NCBI RefSeq assembly: GCF_900109095.1
Contig: NZ_FNYZ01000023.1
Location: forward strand, 20,787 to 84,786
Direction of reading: 5' to 3'
Length of the DNA: 64,000 nt
From: Sphingobium sp. AP50
GTDB taxonomy: Bacteria; Pseudomonadota; Alphaproteobacteria; Sphingomonadales; Sphingomonadaceae
The number at the start of each line of letters is the position of its first letter. Within the stretch, counting starts at the first letter, position 1. Of the stretch, positions 55,527-64,000 are shown one piece after another. The notes under the pieces were generated by a model. The model worked only from the letters and a program-made list of their open reading frames with translations. It was not told where the DNA came from and searched no databases. The position numbers and the translations under genes were made by a program.

Positions 55527-56981
55527 CTAGATTTTCACTTCTTGCGTGGCGGGGGAGGGGGCCAGCGGAACCGAGGATATGATTTTAGGCTGAGTGTATT
55601 CCTCCAGTCCTTCCTGCCCAAGTTCACCGCCAAAGCCGGATTGCTTTGAACCCCTGAAAGGCACCCTGACGTCAAAAGCCATGTGCTGATTGATCCAGAC
55701 AGTTCCACTGTCGATCCGATCCGCTACCGCCTCGGCTCGCTCAATATCTCTCGACCAGACTGTGCCAGCAAGGCCAAACTCACTGTTGTTTATGGCCGCG
55801 ATCACGACATCAAGACTGTCATAAGCCAGCACTGGCAGGACCGGACCAAATTGCTCTTCCTGTACGATGCGCGCCTCTTCAGGTACATCGCGGATAATCG
55901 TGGGTTCTATGAAATAGCCTGGACGCAAATCGTGCCGCCCGCCCGCGATGATGTTGCCACTCGATCTGGCATCGTCAATGAGTTCACGGACGCGCTCGTA
56001 TTGAGCGCGATTCTGAAGCGGGCCCAGCGTGACACCCTGACTCAGACCATCATCGACGACCTGTTCGCCGGCTAGACGAACCAGTTCCTGGCAGAAGACG
56101 TCGTAGAGATCGCGCGGGACATATGCACGTTTGACTGCAACGCAAACCTGCCCGCTATTTACCATCGCGCCCTCGAATACAAAGCGAGCCACTGCAACCG
56201 GATCGACATCATCAAGTATGATAGCGGCATCATTACCGCCCAGCTCGAGAGTCACGCGCTTGAGCGTGGCGGCAGCGGCAGACATGACCTTTTTTCCGGT
56301 CGCGGTCGAACCGGTAAAGGCGATTTTTGCAACGGCGCGGTGTTGGGTAAGAAGATGACCCAGATCGTTCTGGTCAGTGATGACATTGACCACTCCTGCC
56401 GGAAGGAGGTTTTGGCAAATTCGGGCGAAGCGCAAGGTCGTGAGTGGCGTTGTAGGTGCGGGCTTGGCAATCACTGTATTACCCGCCAGCAGAGCGGGAC
56501 CGACTTTATGCATCAACAATATGACCGGATAATTCCATGGCGTTATAGCGGCGACCACGCCGAGCGGGCTACGCGTCTCGATAATCCTTCTGCCATCGCC
56601 GTCCTGTAATATACGCGGATCAAGCCGCATCGCAGCAAAGCCACGCAGGATGTATACTGCACCCATCACCTCGCCAAAAGCATGATCGAGCGGCTTACCT
56701 TGTTCCTGGGTTAGTAGTCTTGCAAAGCCATTCGCATCGCTCTCGAGGGCATCTGCAAGTGCGATTATCAAAGCAGAACGTTCATCGAATGTGCGCGCGG
56801 CCCAATCCGGGAAAGCTGCACGCGCGGCTTCGATAGCCATTTCAAGCTGCTCGGCATTGGCCCGAGGACAATGGGTGAAGATTTCGCCGGTAGCCGGATT
56901 TATGACGGGCATGGTTTCCGCCCCATCGACCAGATTGCCGCCGATCAGCAGTTTATATTCAGTCATGCCGATATCCTTCAC
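55527..56981 (-). CDS. Aldehyde dehydrogenase
   Basis: This 484-residue NAD-dependent aldehyde dehydrogenase has the NAD fold with FTGSTATGKKV, catalytic Glu in LELGGND and catalytic Cys in NSGQVCVAVKRAYV. The start ATG at 56981 overlaps the VOC stop by 4 bp. It acts on an aldehyde that may be released by the E1-containing complex or the alcohol dehydrogenase of this operon. Confidence 0.92.
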   Translation of the reverse strand: MKDIGMTEYKLLIGGNLVDGAETMPVINPATGEIFTHCPRANAEQLEMAIEAARAAFPDWAARTFDERSALIIALADALESDANGFARLLTQEQGKPLDHAFGEVMGAVYILRGFAAMRLDPRILQDGDGRRIIETRSPLGVVAAITPWNYPVILLMHKVGPALLAGNTVIAKPAPTTPLTTLRFARICQNLLPAGVVNVITDQNDLGHLLTQHRAVAKIAFTGSTATGKKVMSAAAATLKRVTLELGGNDAAIILDDVDPVAVARFVFEGAMVNSGQVCVAVKRAYVPRDLYDVFCQELVRLAGEQVVDDGLSQGVTLGPLQNRAQYERVRELIDDARSSGNIIAGGRHDLRPGYFIEPTIIRDVPEEARIVQEEQFGPVLPVLAYDSLDVVIAAINNSEFGLAGTVWSRDIERAEAVADRIDSGTVWINQHMAFDVRVPFRGSKQSGFGGELGQEGLEEYTQPKIISSVPLAPSPATQEVKI

Positions 56982-57445
56982 TGGCTCGCAAGTGGGGCGG
57001 GCGGGGGAGCGCTGTGATCCATTAATTCGATCACGAGGTTATCAAACCCATAGGTGTAAATGACACTGAAGGCGGGTTCCTGAACATGCACGACGGGTCC
57101 TGCCGAGGTGAAGCCGAACCGTCCTAGCTTAGTAATGATCTTATCGATATCCTCGACCATGAGCGCGAGGTGGAAATGTCCCGGGTCACTTGGCTGCGCC
57201 AAGTTCGGTGTTTGAGAAACAGGATGCGTATAACGTAGCAGCTCGAGGCGGTGACCAGGAAATTCGGCATAGGCGATTTCGATCTGCGCACCTGGCACGC
57301 CTGTGATCCGCTCGAACATGGGATCATCGTACAAAATCGGTATGCTGACGCTGGCGCCAAGACCGTCGCCGAAAAAGTTCAGGGCTCGGCTCATGTCAGA
57401 TACTGTGATGCCTGTGTGAGCAACGCCGATCACACACCCACTCAT
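56978..57445 (-). CDS. VOC-superfamily (glyoxalase/dioxygenase-fold) protein
   Basis: This 155-residue protein has two beta-alpha-beta-beta-beta modules, with VIGVAHTGITVSDMSRALNF, GHFHLALMVEDIDKIITKLG and a C-terminal NLVIELMD strand. Conserved His and Glu at the beginning and end of the modules could bind metal. Such proteins in catabolic operons include lyases, epimerases and extradiol dioxygenases. The exact function is unknown. It overlaps both neighbours by 4 bp. Confidence 0.8.
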   Translation of the reverse strand: MSGCVIGVAHTGITVSDMSRALNFFGDGLGASVSIPILYDDPMFERITGVPGAQIEIAYAEFPGHRLELLRYTHPVSQTPNLAQPSDPGHFHLALMVEDIDKIITKLGRFGFTSAGPVVHVQEPAFSVIYTYGFDNLVIELMDHSAPPPAPLASQ

Positions 57446-57693
57446 TGAGCCTGAGCCTCGACATCGACAATGCAGATCGGATCGCCCACCTTCGCATCAT
57501 TCCCCGCCGGGACGAGGATTTCGATCAATGTGCCCGATGCTGTTGCCGTGACGTCCTGCGTCACTTTCTCGGTTTCGATCGCATAGAGCGCATCTCCATC
57601 CGCAAATATGTCCCCCGGCTGCTTCAACCACTCTACGATCGTTGCTTCGGACATATTCATGCCGACGCGATTGAGCTTGAGTCTGAGCCTCAT
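57442..57693 (-). CDS. Free-standing lipoyl-domain protein
   Basis: The 83-residue protein is one lipoyl domain: MSEATIVEWLKQPGDIFADG, the lipoyl-lysine hairpin ALYAIETEKVTQ and the symmetrical half TASGTLIEILVPAGNDAKVG. The Lys of ETEKVT is the expected modified residue. There is no peripheral subunit-binding domain and no E2 acyltransferase core. The gene overlaps the E1 beta stop by 4 bp and the VOC start by 4 bp, so it is a true operon member and not a fragment. Confidence 0.88.
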   Translation of the reverse strand: MRLRLKLNRVGMNMSEATIVEWLKQPGDIFADGDALYAIETEKVTQDVTATASGTLIEILVPAGNDAKVGDPICIVDVEAQAQ

Positions 57694-58679
57694 GCGATCA
57701 CCTCATGTGCAAGTATATTATGAACGGCCACCACGATAGTCGCCGCCGTTGGCACCACCGCCGCTTCGGCTAACGGTGCATAGGGGATCGCTACATTAGG
57801 GATGTTAACCCGCTTGATTGGTGCCTTGAGATAGGAAAAGCCCTTGTCTGCGGCGATCGCGGCAATATGGCTGGCCGCGCCACCGCTGTCGCGGCTTTCA
57901 TCGACCACTACCAGTCTGCCAGTGCGCCGGATCGTCTCGACGATCGCTCCTTCATCGAGCGGAACAAGCGTGCGGAGGTCGATGACATCAGCACTGATGC
58001 CATCACGTGCAAGAATATCTGCGGCCTCAAGTGCGGGCTTGATCATCGATCCAATACCGACGATGGAAACGTCACTGCCCTCCTTGAGGATGGCAGCTTT
58101 ACCAAATGGCACCAGATGGTCGCCGTCGGGCACCTCGCCCATCTGCCCCCCGCGGACCGCCGCTTCCAACAAGAAAGTAGGATCATTGCCACGTAATGCC
58201 GTCTTTAGCAGGCCCTTGGCATCTGCAGAGCATGAGGGCATGGCGACATTGATGCCGCCTAAATTCATCAGCGCAGGATGTGCACCGTCGCTATGCTGCG
58301 CGGCATTGGAACCACCCGCTCCGTAGCCGGCCAGAAACGTCACGGGAATGCCGATCTGGCCTCCCGTCATTAGCCGCATTTTGGCGATCTGGTTCGCGAT
58401 TGCATCAAAGCCGGTATAGATGAAGTTGGCAAACATCATGTGCAATACAACGCGATAGCCCGCCGCGGTGAGACCCAACGCCATGCCGGTCAGGGTCGCC
58501 TCACAGATGGGTGTATTGCGGATCCGGTTGCGGCCGAAGCGATCGACCAGACCGCGCGTGTCGCCCATGATAGCAAGCTCGACATCCTCGCCTATCACAA
58601 TGATATGTTCGTTTCGCTCCATCTCTTCAAAAAGCGCGTCATTAATTGCCTGGATGATTCTGCGGCGCGCCATAATCAA
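57690..58679 (-). CDS. 2-oxoacid/acetoin dehydrogenase E1 beta subunit
   Basis: This 329-residue transketolase-like beta subunit starts RRIIQAINDALFEEMERNEH and carries GEDVELAIMGDT. The transketolase C-terminal domain begins near VSIVGIGSMIKPALEAADIL. Its ATG overlaps the E1 alpha stop by 4 bp. E1 alpha and beta form the thiamine-diphosphate enzyme that decarboxylates a 2-oxo acid or cleaves an acetoin-like ketol and transfers the acyl group to lipoate. Confidence 0.92.
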   Translation of the reverse strand: MIMARRRIIQAINDALFEEMERNEHIIVIGEDVELAIMGDTRGLVDRFGRNRIRNTPICEATLTGMALGLTAAGYRVVLHMMFANFIYTGFDAIANQIAKMRLMTGGQIGIPVTFLAGYGAGGSNAAQHSDGAHPALMNLGGINVAMPSCSADAKGLLKTALRGNDPTFLLEAAVRGGQMGEVPDGDHLVPFGKAAILKEGSDVSIVGIGSMIKPALEAADILARDGISADVIDLRTLVPLDEGAIVETIRRTGRLVVVDESRDSGGAASHIAAIAADKGFSYLKAPIKRVNIPNVAIPYAPLAEAAVVPTAATIVVAVHNILAHEVIA

Positions 58680-59668
58680 GCCTCCCGATCTGCATACATG
58701 AGGGTGTGGGCAAGATAGATGTCTACATCCTGTCCATTTTCTGCGAACAGGACAGCCGCCTCGATCCTGCGGTCGATCTCTTCATGGACGGGTGCGATGT
58801 CGTCATCCGCCATGCCCTGGGCCCGCAGCCATGCCTCGTAGCGACTGATCGGATCCCTTTCTGCGCTGGTCCAGTTCGTGATCTCTTCCGCAGTGCGATA
58901 GACCCCGCCAGCTAAAAAGGCGTCTTCTGCTTCCAGATGACCGTGGATACGATAGGTTACGGTCTCAACATAGGAGGGGCCACCGCCGCTTCTTGCCAAT
59001 TCGGCCGCTTGGGAGACTGCCGCCTGAACCGCTAGAACGTCATTGCCGTCCACCACCACCGTCGGCATGAAGGCCTTGGCCCGGTCGACGAGCTTGCCGC
59101 CTGTCACGGTCGAACTGACGGTAAACTCGGAAAGGCCATTATTTTCGCATAGAAAGATCATGGGGAGCTGCCAAGCAGAAGCGACATTCATGCTCTCCAT
59201 AAATGTCCCCTGATTAGCTGCCCCATCGCCAAAGAAGCAGAGCGCGACGCGCCCGTCATCGCGCAGCTTGGCGCCGAAGGCGGCGCCGGTCGCGATGGCA
59301 AATCCGCCGCCTACAATGCCATTGGCACCAAGAATACCCCGTGAGAAATCGGCGACATGCATTGAGCCACCCATGCCGCGACAGATGCCTTCGCGCTTAC
59401 CGTAAATTTCCGCGAACATGGCGTTGAGGTCACCCCCCTTTGCCAGATAATGTCCATGCCCTCGGTGGGTGCTGGTGATCCAGTCGTGCTCCGCCAGTGC
59501 TGTACACGCACCCACGCCGCTTGCCTCCTGCCCGATATAGAGATGCAGCGCTCCGGGAAGTGCCCCTTCCCGAAACAGCCGCGACAGCCGTTGCTCCGCT
59601 TTGCGGATAAGCAGCATGTTCCGCAGGAGGTTAAGGAGTTGCGCGCGATTATATCCGCTGTCCGTCAA
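58676..59668 (-). CDS. 2-oxoacid/acetoin dehydrogenase E1 alpha subunit
   Basis: This 330-residue subunit has the ThDP-binding motif FFGDGAANQGTFMESMNVAS to CENN (GDG-xn-NN type) and the HRGHGHYLAKG loop with the catalytic His region. It is similar in layout to AcoA and PdhA. It heads the minus-strand operon of E1 alpha, E1 beta, lipoyl domain, VOC, aldehyde and alcohol dehydrogenase. The MFS gene 156 bp upstream has the same direction and may be read through. Confidence 0.92.
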   Translation of the reverse strand: MTDSGYNRAQLLNLLRNMLLIRKAEQRLSRLFREGALPGALHLYIGQEASGVGACTALAEHDWITSTHRGHGHYLAKGGDLNAMFAEIYGKREGICRGMGGSMHVADFSRGILGANGIVGGGFAIATGAAFGAKLRDDGRVALCFFGDGAANQGTFMESMNVASAWQLPMIFLCENNGLSEFTVSSTVTGGKLVDRAKAFMPTVVVDGNDVLAVQAAVSQAAELARSGGGPSYVETVTYRIHGHLEAEDAFLAGGVYRTAEEITNWTSAERDPISRYEAWLRAQGMADDDIAPVHEEIDRRIEAAVLFAENGQDVDIYLAHTLMYADREA

Positions 59669-59824
59669 GACGATGGTCCTCTTCCCATTAGGTTTCTTTA
59701 TCTCGCGGCAGCCTCCCTATCTTAGCTCGTTGGCCAAGAGACTGGCTGAGACTGCCCTGCGCGATAGCTACAACTGTCCGCAACATGCCTGCTGGATGAT
59801 GGCAAGTCCGGGGGGCGGAACCGT

Positions 59825-61165
59825 TCAGTCGCGCGTTCCGGCAGCAAGGCCTTTCCCTGCCCGCCAGTACAACCAAGCGGAAAGAGGCAGGAAAAAGGTC
59901 GATGCGACCAAAATCCATCTTACACTTTCCCGGCCCACATGCGGGGCCAGCAGGTCCGACCCCAAACCAAATAAAGCTGGGCCAGCGCCAAGACCAATAA
60001 GGTTCTGAATCATGAGGAGGAGCGCGGTTGCTGCGGCGCGAGAGGAGGGAGGGACGATGCCTTGGACACAAGTGAACGTCGGGGCGTAAAGCATCCCGGC
60101 CGAGAGTCCGGCGACAAAGAGCAGGACAGCGCAAACCCGCCAATCTGGCGCAAGATAGCCTGCAACCGAGAGAGGGAAGGCGAGAAGAAGCGCAACGAGG
60201 CAGCCGGTCAGAACGTGATGAGAACCTTTCCGCGCAGCACGTTGCGCGAGATACCCCCCAATCCAGGTGCCTATTCCTGTTCCGATCCCTCCGATGATTC
60301 CCAGTGTTATCCCGGCGACAGCAATGCTTAAACCGTAAGAACGCATGAGAAAGATCGCTTGCCAGGCACTTGCACCATAAGTGAGGAAAGACGCGACTGT
60401 GAGCGCAGCTACAATATTGCGATAGACTGGCAGGCGAAATATGTCTCTTGCGGTAATGAGAAACCCGTACCGGGCGGGCCCTGTGCGGAGGTCGCCCGCC
60501 AGCTGACGAGGTTCGGGAAGCACACTCCATGCGATAAGACTTAGTAGCAGGCCTGGCAATCCGAGGAGAAGCAGAGTCCACCGCCAGCCGATAGCATCTG
60601 CTATCATTCCGCCAGCGCCCAAACCTACCAGCAGGCCGAGAGACATGCCTATACCGTAGAATGCCAGTGCCGCGGCTCGCTGCGCCGGCGGGAATAAGTC
60701 GCTAATCAGCGAGTGAGCCGATGGTGTGCATCCAGCTTCGCCGATGCCGACGCAAAGCCTTGCTAAGAGCAACTGGCCGAAATTTTGCGCCAAGCCGCAT
60801 GCTGCCGTCATAGCAGACCAGATTGCAAGGGAAACGGCGATAATCTTCGCGCGGTTTGTATGTGGTCGATCGGCAAATCGCGCTATTGGAATACCAAGGC
60901 TTGAATAGAAAATTGCAAAGGCGAGGCCCGTCATCAATCCAAGCTGTGTATCGCTCAGTCCCAATTCGCGCTTGATCGGTTCAGCCAGGATGTTGATGAC
61001 CTGACGATCTAGAAAGTTGAGGGCTGAAATAAACATCAAAACCCACATTGCCTTGCTTGTTAGTATCGATCTGGACGCGCCGGCATCGGTCTTGTCCGTA
61101 CTCATGTTTGACGCGATACTGACGTTATTGGTAAGCCCATGGCGAAGCGATGGTTCGATCTTCAT
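59825..61165 (-). CDS. MFS transporter (Spinster-like)
   Basis: This protein has about 446 residues from the ATG at 61165, which is preceded by AGGAGAGG. Twelve helices include LNFLDRQVINILAEPIKREL and GIGEAGCTPSAHSLISDLFP, typical of this family. It is divergent from the TonB receptor at 61504 and upstream of the E1 operon. The pair probably brings the island's substrate across outer and inner membranes. Confidence 0.88.
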   Translation of the reverse strand: MKIEPSLRHGLTNNVSIASNMSTDKTDAGASRSILTSKAMWVLMFISALNFLDRQVINILAEPIKRELGLSDTQLGLMTGLAFAIFYSSLGIPIARFADRPHTNRAKIIAVSLAIWSAMTAACGLAQNFGQLLLARLCVGIGEAGCTPSAHSLISDLFPPAQRAAALAFYGIGMSLGLLVGLGAGGMIADAIGWRWTLLLLGLPGLLLSLIAWSVLPEPRQLAGDLRTGPARYGFLITARDIFRLPVYRNIVAALTVASFLTYGASAWQAIFLMRSYGLSIAVAGITLGIIGGIGTGIGTWIGGYLAQRAARKGSHHVLTGCLVALLLAFPLSVAGYLAPDWRVCAVLLFVAGLSAGMLYAPTFTCVQGIVPPSSRAAATALLLMIQNLIGLGAGPALFGLGSDLLAPHVGRESVRWILVASTFFLPLSAWLYWRAGKGLAAGTRD

Positions 61166-61503
61166 ATCCTCTCCTAGCCGCCCCAAGGGCGGATCGCTGC
61201 AAGGTGTTCCTAGGGACAAAAGGTGCTTCCAGGGCCGGTTGCTCCTGCATTACGCACTGGCTGCGGGTGCACCTCCCCGTCTTTTTGAAGACTTTGCTCG
61301 GCGCCCTGGCCAAATGGTCGTCCTTATCTGAGCCAGATGCCTCTGTGCATCGGAGGCCAGAGCATGGTGCACTTCCGGCAAGTGGCCGGGCATCCGATAT
61401 CGACTAATTCAGCCGTGGTGCCAGCTGGTGCCGGGTCAACCTTACAGAGGTGCCTCCGGCAAAATCCAGACATGGCGCAGACAAGACTATGTGGGGAGAG
61501 GTT
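61166..61503. promoter_or_regulatory. Divergent MFS / TonB receptor control region
   Basis: These 338 bp lie between divergent starts, and both promoters must lie here. I see no ATACA-N4-TGTAT copy and no other strong palindrome, so the pair is apparently outside the operator regulon of the left half. Confidence 0.5.
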
Positions 61504-63870
61504 ATGTTTAAGCGAGCCGGTCTGCGGACCTTCACGAGCCACGCCGTTCTGGCAGGCACATTAATAGCTATCACAGCAGTCGACCCGGCTTGGGCGGAGC
61601 AAAGCGGAACAGAGAGCGCCGATGCGTCTATCAGTTCTCCCACAACGAGCAATGACGACATCGTTGTTACTGCGCAATTTCGGTCGCAGCGGCTGCAGGA
61701 CACGCCGCTCGCCATTACCGCTGTCAACGCCGCGGCGCTTGAGTCGCGAAGCCAGACGACAATCACAGAAATCGCGGAGCAATCCCCTAGTCTCACACTC
61801 AAGAATCAGTCGCCCAGCATGGGGCCTTCTCTAGCGGCAACAATGCGTGGCATTGGGCAATATGACTTTAATCCAGCACTTGAGCCGGGGGTCGGCTTCT
61901 ATGTGGACGACGTGTATTTTGCGACGCTTACCGGGTCGATAGTCGATCTGCTGGATCTCGATCGTGTTGAAATTCTGCGTGGTCCCCAAGGTACGCTCGC
62001 TGGTCGCAACTCGATCGGTGGCGCCGTGAAGCTCTTCAGCTTGAAACCGGAAGGCACGAATAGCGGCTATATCTCGGTTGCGGCTGGTAGCCGCTCGCGT
62101 CTGGACTTGCGGGGCAGCTTCGACACGAAGATCACTGATGATCTCTTTCTACGTGTAGCTGGAGTAGCCAAGCGACAGGATGGCTATATAGAGCGGATCG
62201 ACTTTGGATGCGCATTTCCTGGTTCGGGTGTGCCGGCAAAACTGGCAGTGGGTACTGGCTGCGTCGTTGATAAAATGGGCGGAGTGGGCTATCAGGCGCT
62301 TCGGGGATCGCTGCGATATACCGGTATCGACGGTCTCGATCTCGCCCTCACCGGCGACTATACGCGTGAAGATCGAACCACCACCCCGAATGTGCTGACG
62401 TCGTTTACCTATAACACGGCCAGCCCCAACCTAGCGCTAATCACGAATCTGCCGAGCGGTTTTGATTACCAGCAGTTCCTTACGCCCAAGGGCGGATATC
62501 ATACTTACGCCGGCTTCTCCAACATGGCGACAGGCATGCTCAGCGAAACCACCGCGCCTGACAGGGTCGATTTTAAGGGGGGCGGCGTGTCACTCAACAT
62601 CGACTATGCGTTGGGAGACACTCTTAGCCTTAAATCAATCAGTGCATATCGCGGCTACTACACGCGCTTTGGAAGCGACGATGACGGCTCACCCTTGTCG
62701 CTCAGCGTTTCAGACAACCGGTTAAGTTTTTGGTCCATTAGCCAAGAGCTGCGCTTGAGCGGGTCTGTGAGCTCATTGATCGACTACACCGTTGGTGGTT
62801 TTTACATGAAGCAAAAAAGCGTCGCGACCCTAACGGCGGACGTTCGCTATGGGGGTGTGCCCTTGGCATTTTTGGCATTGCGCGAGCCCGTACCGGCGCA
62901 GAGCAAGGCGGCGTTTGCACAACTTATCTTCCATCCTTTGCCGGATTTGAATGTGACGGGCGGTCTTCGCTATACCGACGAGAAAAAGGATTATACCTTC
63001 TATCGCTACAATAAGGATGGAAGCTATAATCCGTTTCTTTCTCCCAATAACGGGGTAACAGGCAGTTACAGAGGCGATCGCTGGGACTATCGTATTGCTG
63101 TCGACTATCGCTGGGCACCTTGGTTGATGACCTATGCACAAATTGCCACCGGCTATAAAGGTGGAGGTATCAATCCACGTCCTTTCACTCCAATCCAGGT
63201 GGTTTCCTTCACACCAGAAACATTGACCTCCTATGAAGCTGGCGCGAAGATGGATATATTTGACCGGAAGGTACGGTTCAACGTGTCGGCTTACCACAGC
63301 ATCTACAAAGACATCCAAACGACAATTACGCAATGCCCCCCCTCGCTTGGCAACCCGTGCATTGCCACGACAAATGCGGGTGATGCCAGAATTGACGGTT
63401 TTGAGGCGGAAACCACTGTTCGGCCCATACAGGCGCTGACATTTGACGCGGCGGCAAGCTACACGGATTTCCAATACAAGTCCCTCCTGCCGTTCGCGGT
63501 CCAGAGCGGGCTGCAGCTTGGTTTCAAGCCGATAAATACACCGAAATGGAAATATAGTTTTGGCGTCCAATATGAGATTAACTTTAACGATGTCTGGAAA
63601 TTGACGCCCCGTTTCGATGGGTCATATCAATCGCTTAGCTTTGGACGTGTTCAAAACGCTCCCCGCAATCGTATCGAGAGCCGCTTTCTAGCAAACGGGC
63701 GCCTTACCCTTACAAACGAGGAGAGCGATTGGCAGATTTCCGCAGAGGTCACGAACATATTCAAAAAATATTACTATGTCTCGAATCTCGACATCAATCA
63801 GGGTTATGTACCTTCAACACCGGGTCGTCCGAGAGAATGGGGCATCACTATCAAGAAATCATTTCGGTAG
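61504..63870 (+). CDS. TonB-dependent outer-membrane receptor
   Basis: This protein has 788 residues from the ATG at 61504 (behind GGGGAGAGG); an earlier ATG at 61450 would precede the signal peptide by 18 residues. The signal peptide runs to DPAWAEQ. The TonB-box-like region is NDDIVVTAQFRSQRLQDTPL, and the plug has MRGIGQYDFNPALEPG and RVEILRGPQGTLAGRNS. Barrel strands end with REWGITIKKSFR. The FGCAFPGSG-type loop with two Cys may form a disulphide. It is probably the receptor for the substrate of the P450/Rieske island. Confidence 0.92.
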   Translation: MFKRAGLRTFTSHAVLAGTLIAITAVDPAWAEQSGTESADASISSPTTSNDDIVVTAQFRSQRLQDTPLAITAVNAAALESRSQTTITEIAEQSPSLTLKNQSPSMGPSLAATMRGIGQYDFNPALEPGVGFYVDDVYFATLTGSIVDLLDLDRVEILRGPQGTLAGRNSIGGAVKLFSLKPEGTNSGYISVAAGSRSRLDLRGSFDTKITDDLFLRVAGVAKRQDGYIERIDFGCAFPGSGVPAKLAVGTGCVVDKMGGVGYQALRGSLRYTGIDGLDLALTGDYTREDRTTTPNVLTSFTYNTASPNLALITNLPSGFDYQQFLTPKGGYHTYAGFSNMATGMLSETTAPDRVDFKGGGVSLNIDYALGDTLSLKSISAYRGYYTRFGSDDDGSPLSLSVSDNRLSFWSISQELRLSGSVSSLIDYTVGGFYMKQKSVATLTADVRYGGVPLAFLALREPVPAQSKAAFAQLIFHPLPDLNVTGGLRYTDEKKDYTFYRYNKDGSYNPFLSPNNGVTGSYRGDRWDYRIAVDYRWAPWLMTYAQIATGYKGGGINPRPFTPIQVVSFTPETLTSYEAGAKMDIFDRKVRFNVSAYHSIYKDIQTTITQCPPSLGNPCIATTNAGDARIDGFEAETTVRPIQALTFDAAASYTDFQYKSLLPFAVQSGLQLGFKPINTPKWKYSFGVQYEINFNDVWKLTPRFDGSYQSLSFGRVQNAPRNRIESRFLANGRLTLTNEESDWQISAEVTNIFKKYYYVSNLDINQGYVPSTPGRPREWGITIKKSFR

Positions 63871-64000
63871 GTCGGCCACTTGATACCGGTTCGAGCGAAA
63901 TAGCCTTCCATCCCGCACCTTCAGCGTCGTTGTCCGAAATCGAGGCGACGATGCGGGAGGAATGTCGGTACCGGTCATCTCAAAGTATCACCACGCCGAC

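Noticed and set aside
59688..60581. 297-residue minus-strand frame overlapping the MFS gene
   Set aside because: It has Arg/Ser/Cys-rich composition in the wrong frame of a conserved MFS protein.
1..64000. CRISPR array, prophage or plasmid origin
   Set aside because: No regularly spaced direct repeats, phage structural genes, integrase or replication genes were seen.

Overview
The window looks like chromosome of a sphingomonad (Alphaproteobacteria, Sphingomonadales; a Sphingobium/Novosphingobium/Sphingomonas-type organism). The evidence is GC-rich coding, several TonB-dependent receptors each paired with catabolic genes, Spinster-type MFS carriers, S10 carboxypeptidases, an MucR-type regulator, and P450/Rieske gene sets for xenobiotic or natural-product breakdown. 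No rRNA, tRNA or CRISPR array was seen.

0-6.1 kb: a phenylalanine/tyrosine catabolic operon on the minus strand (phhA, aromatic aminotransferase, 4-hydroxyphenylpyruvate dioxygenase, a small Rieske protein, a QDPR-like dihydropteridine reductase, phhB) with a divergent Lrp/AsnC regulator. The two pterin-recycling genes are both broken (one frameshift, one Trp-to-stop), although the three main enzymes are intact.

6.2-36.2 kb: a dispersed catabolic regulon. Its signature is a palindromic operator, ATACA-N4-TGTAT, found seven times exactly and once with one mismatch, mostly 22-75 bp upstream of start codons (one is 152 bp away); a degenerate copy sits at the left edge. One copy lies between a TonB receptor and a divergent TetR regulator, the obvious candidate to bind it. 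The regulon contains TonB receptor + CapA-like protein, soxBDAG-purU-(folD), a dimethylglycine/sarcosine dehydrogenase-like enzyme + MFS, an operon of S10 carboxypeptidase, M19 dipeptidase, GbcA-like Rieske demethylase, ornithine-cyclodeaminase-like enzyme and a second S10, a decayed second TonB receptor-CapA pair, another MFS, and an S10/DUF1028 unit. Together they suggest uptake and extracytoplasmic hydrolysis of an N-methylated amino acid derivative or peptide, followed by oxidative N-demethylation to glycine and C1-folate. Many members are pseudogenes.

36.2-48 kb: a mobile-element graveyard (fragments of IS21, IS30, IS3, IS701 and IS110 families, plus one nearly complete IS21 element with an amber codon in istA) with isolated genes: a DUF1772 membrane protein, a MarR/monooxygenase pair, an MBL-fold hydrolase, an MucR pseudogene and a second MarR.

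48.4-63.9 kb: an intact catabolic island. A plus-strand operon carries two cytochromes P450, an SDR, a VanA-type Rieske oxygenase, a 2Fe-2S ferredoxin and an AraC regulator. A convergent minus-strand operon carries E1 alpha, E1 beta, a free-standing lipoyl domain, a VOC protein, an aldehyde dehydrogenase and an alcohol dehydrogenase, nearly all joined by 4-bp start/stop overlaps. An MFS carrier and a divergent TonB receptor follow. This looks like a pathway for an oxygenated or methoxylated organic compound, ending in cleavage by a 2-oxoacid/acetoin dehydrogenase-like complex.
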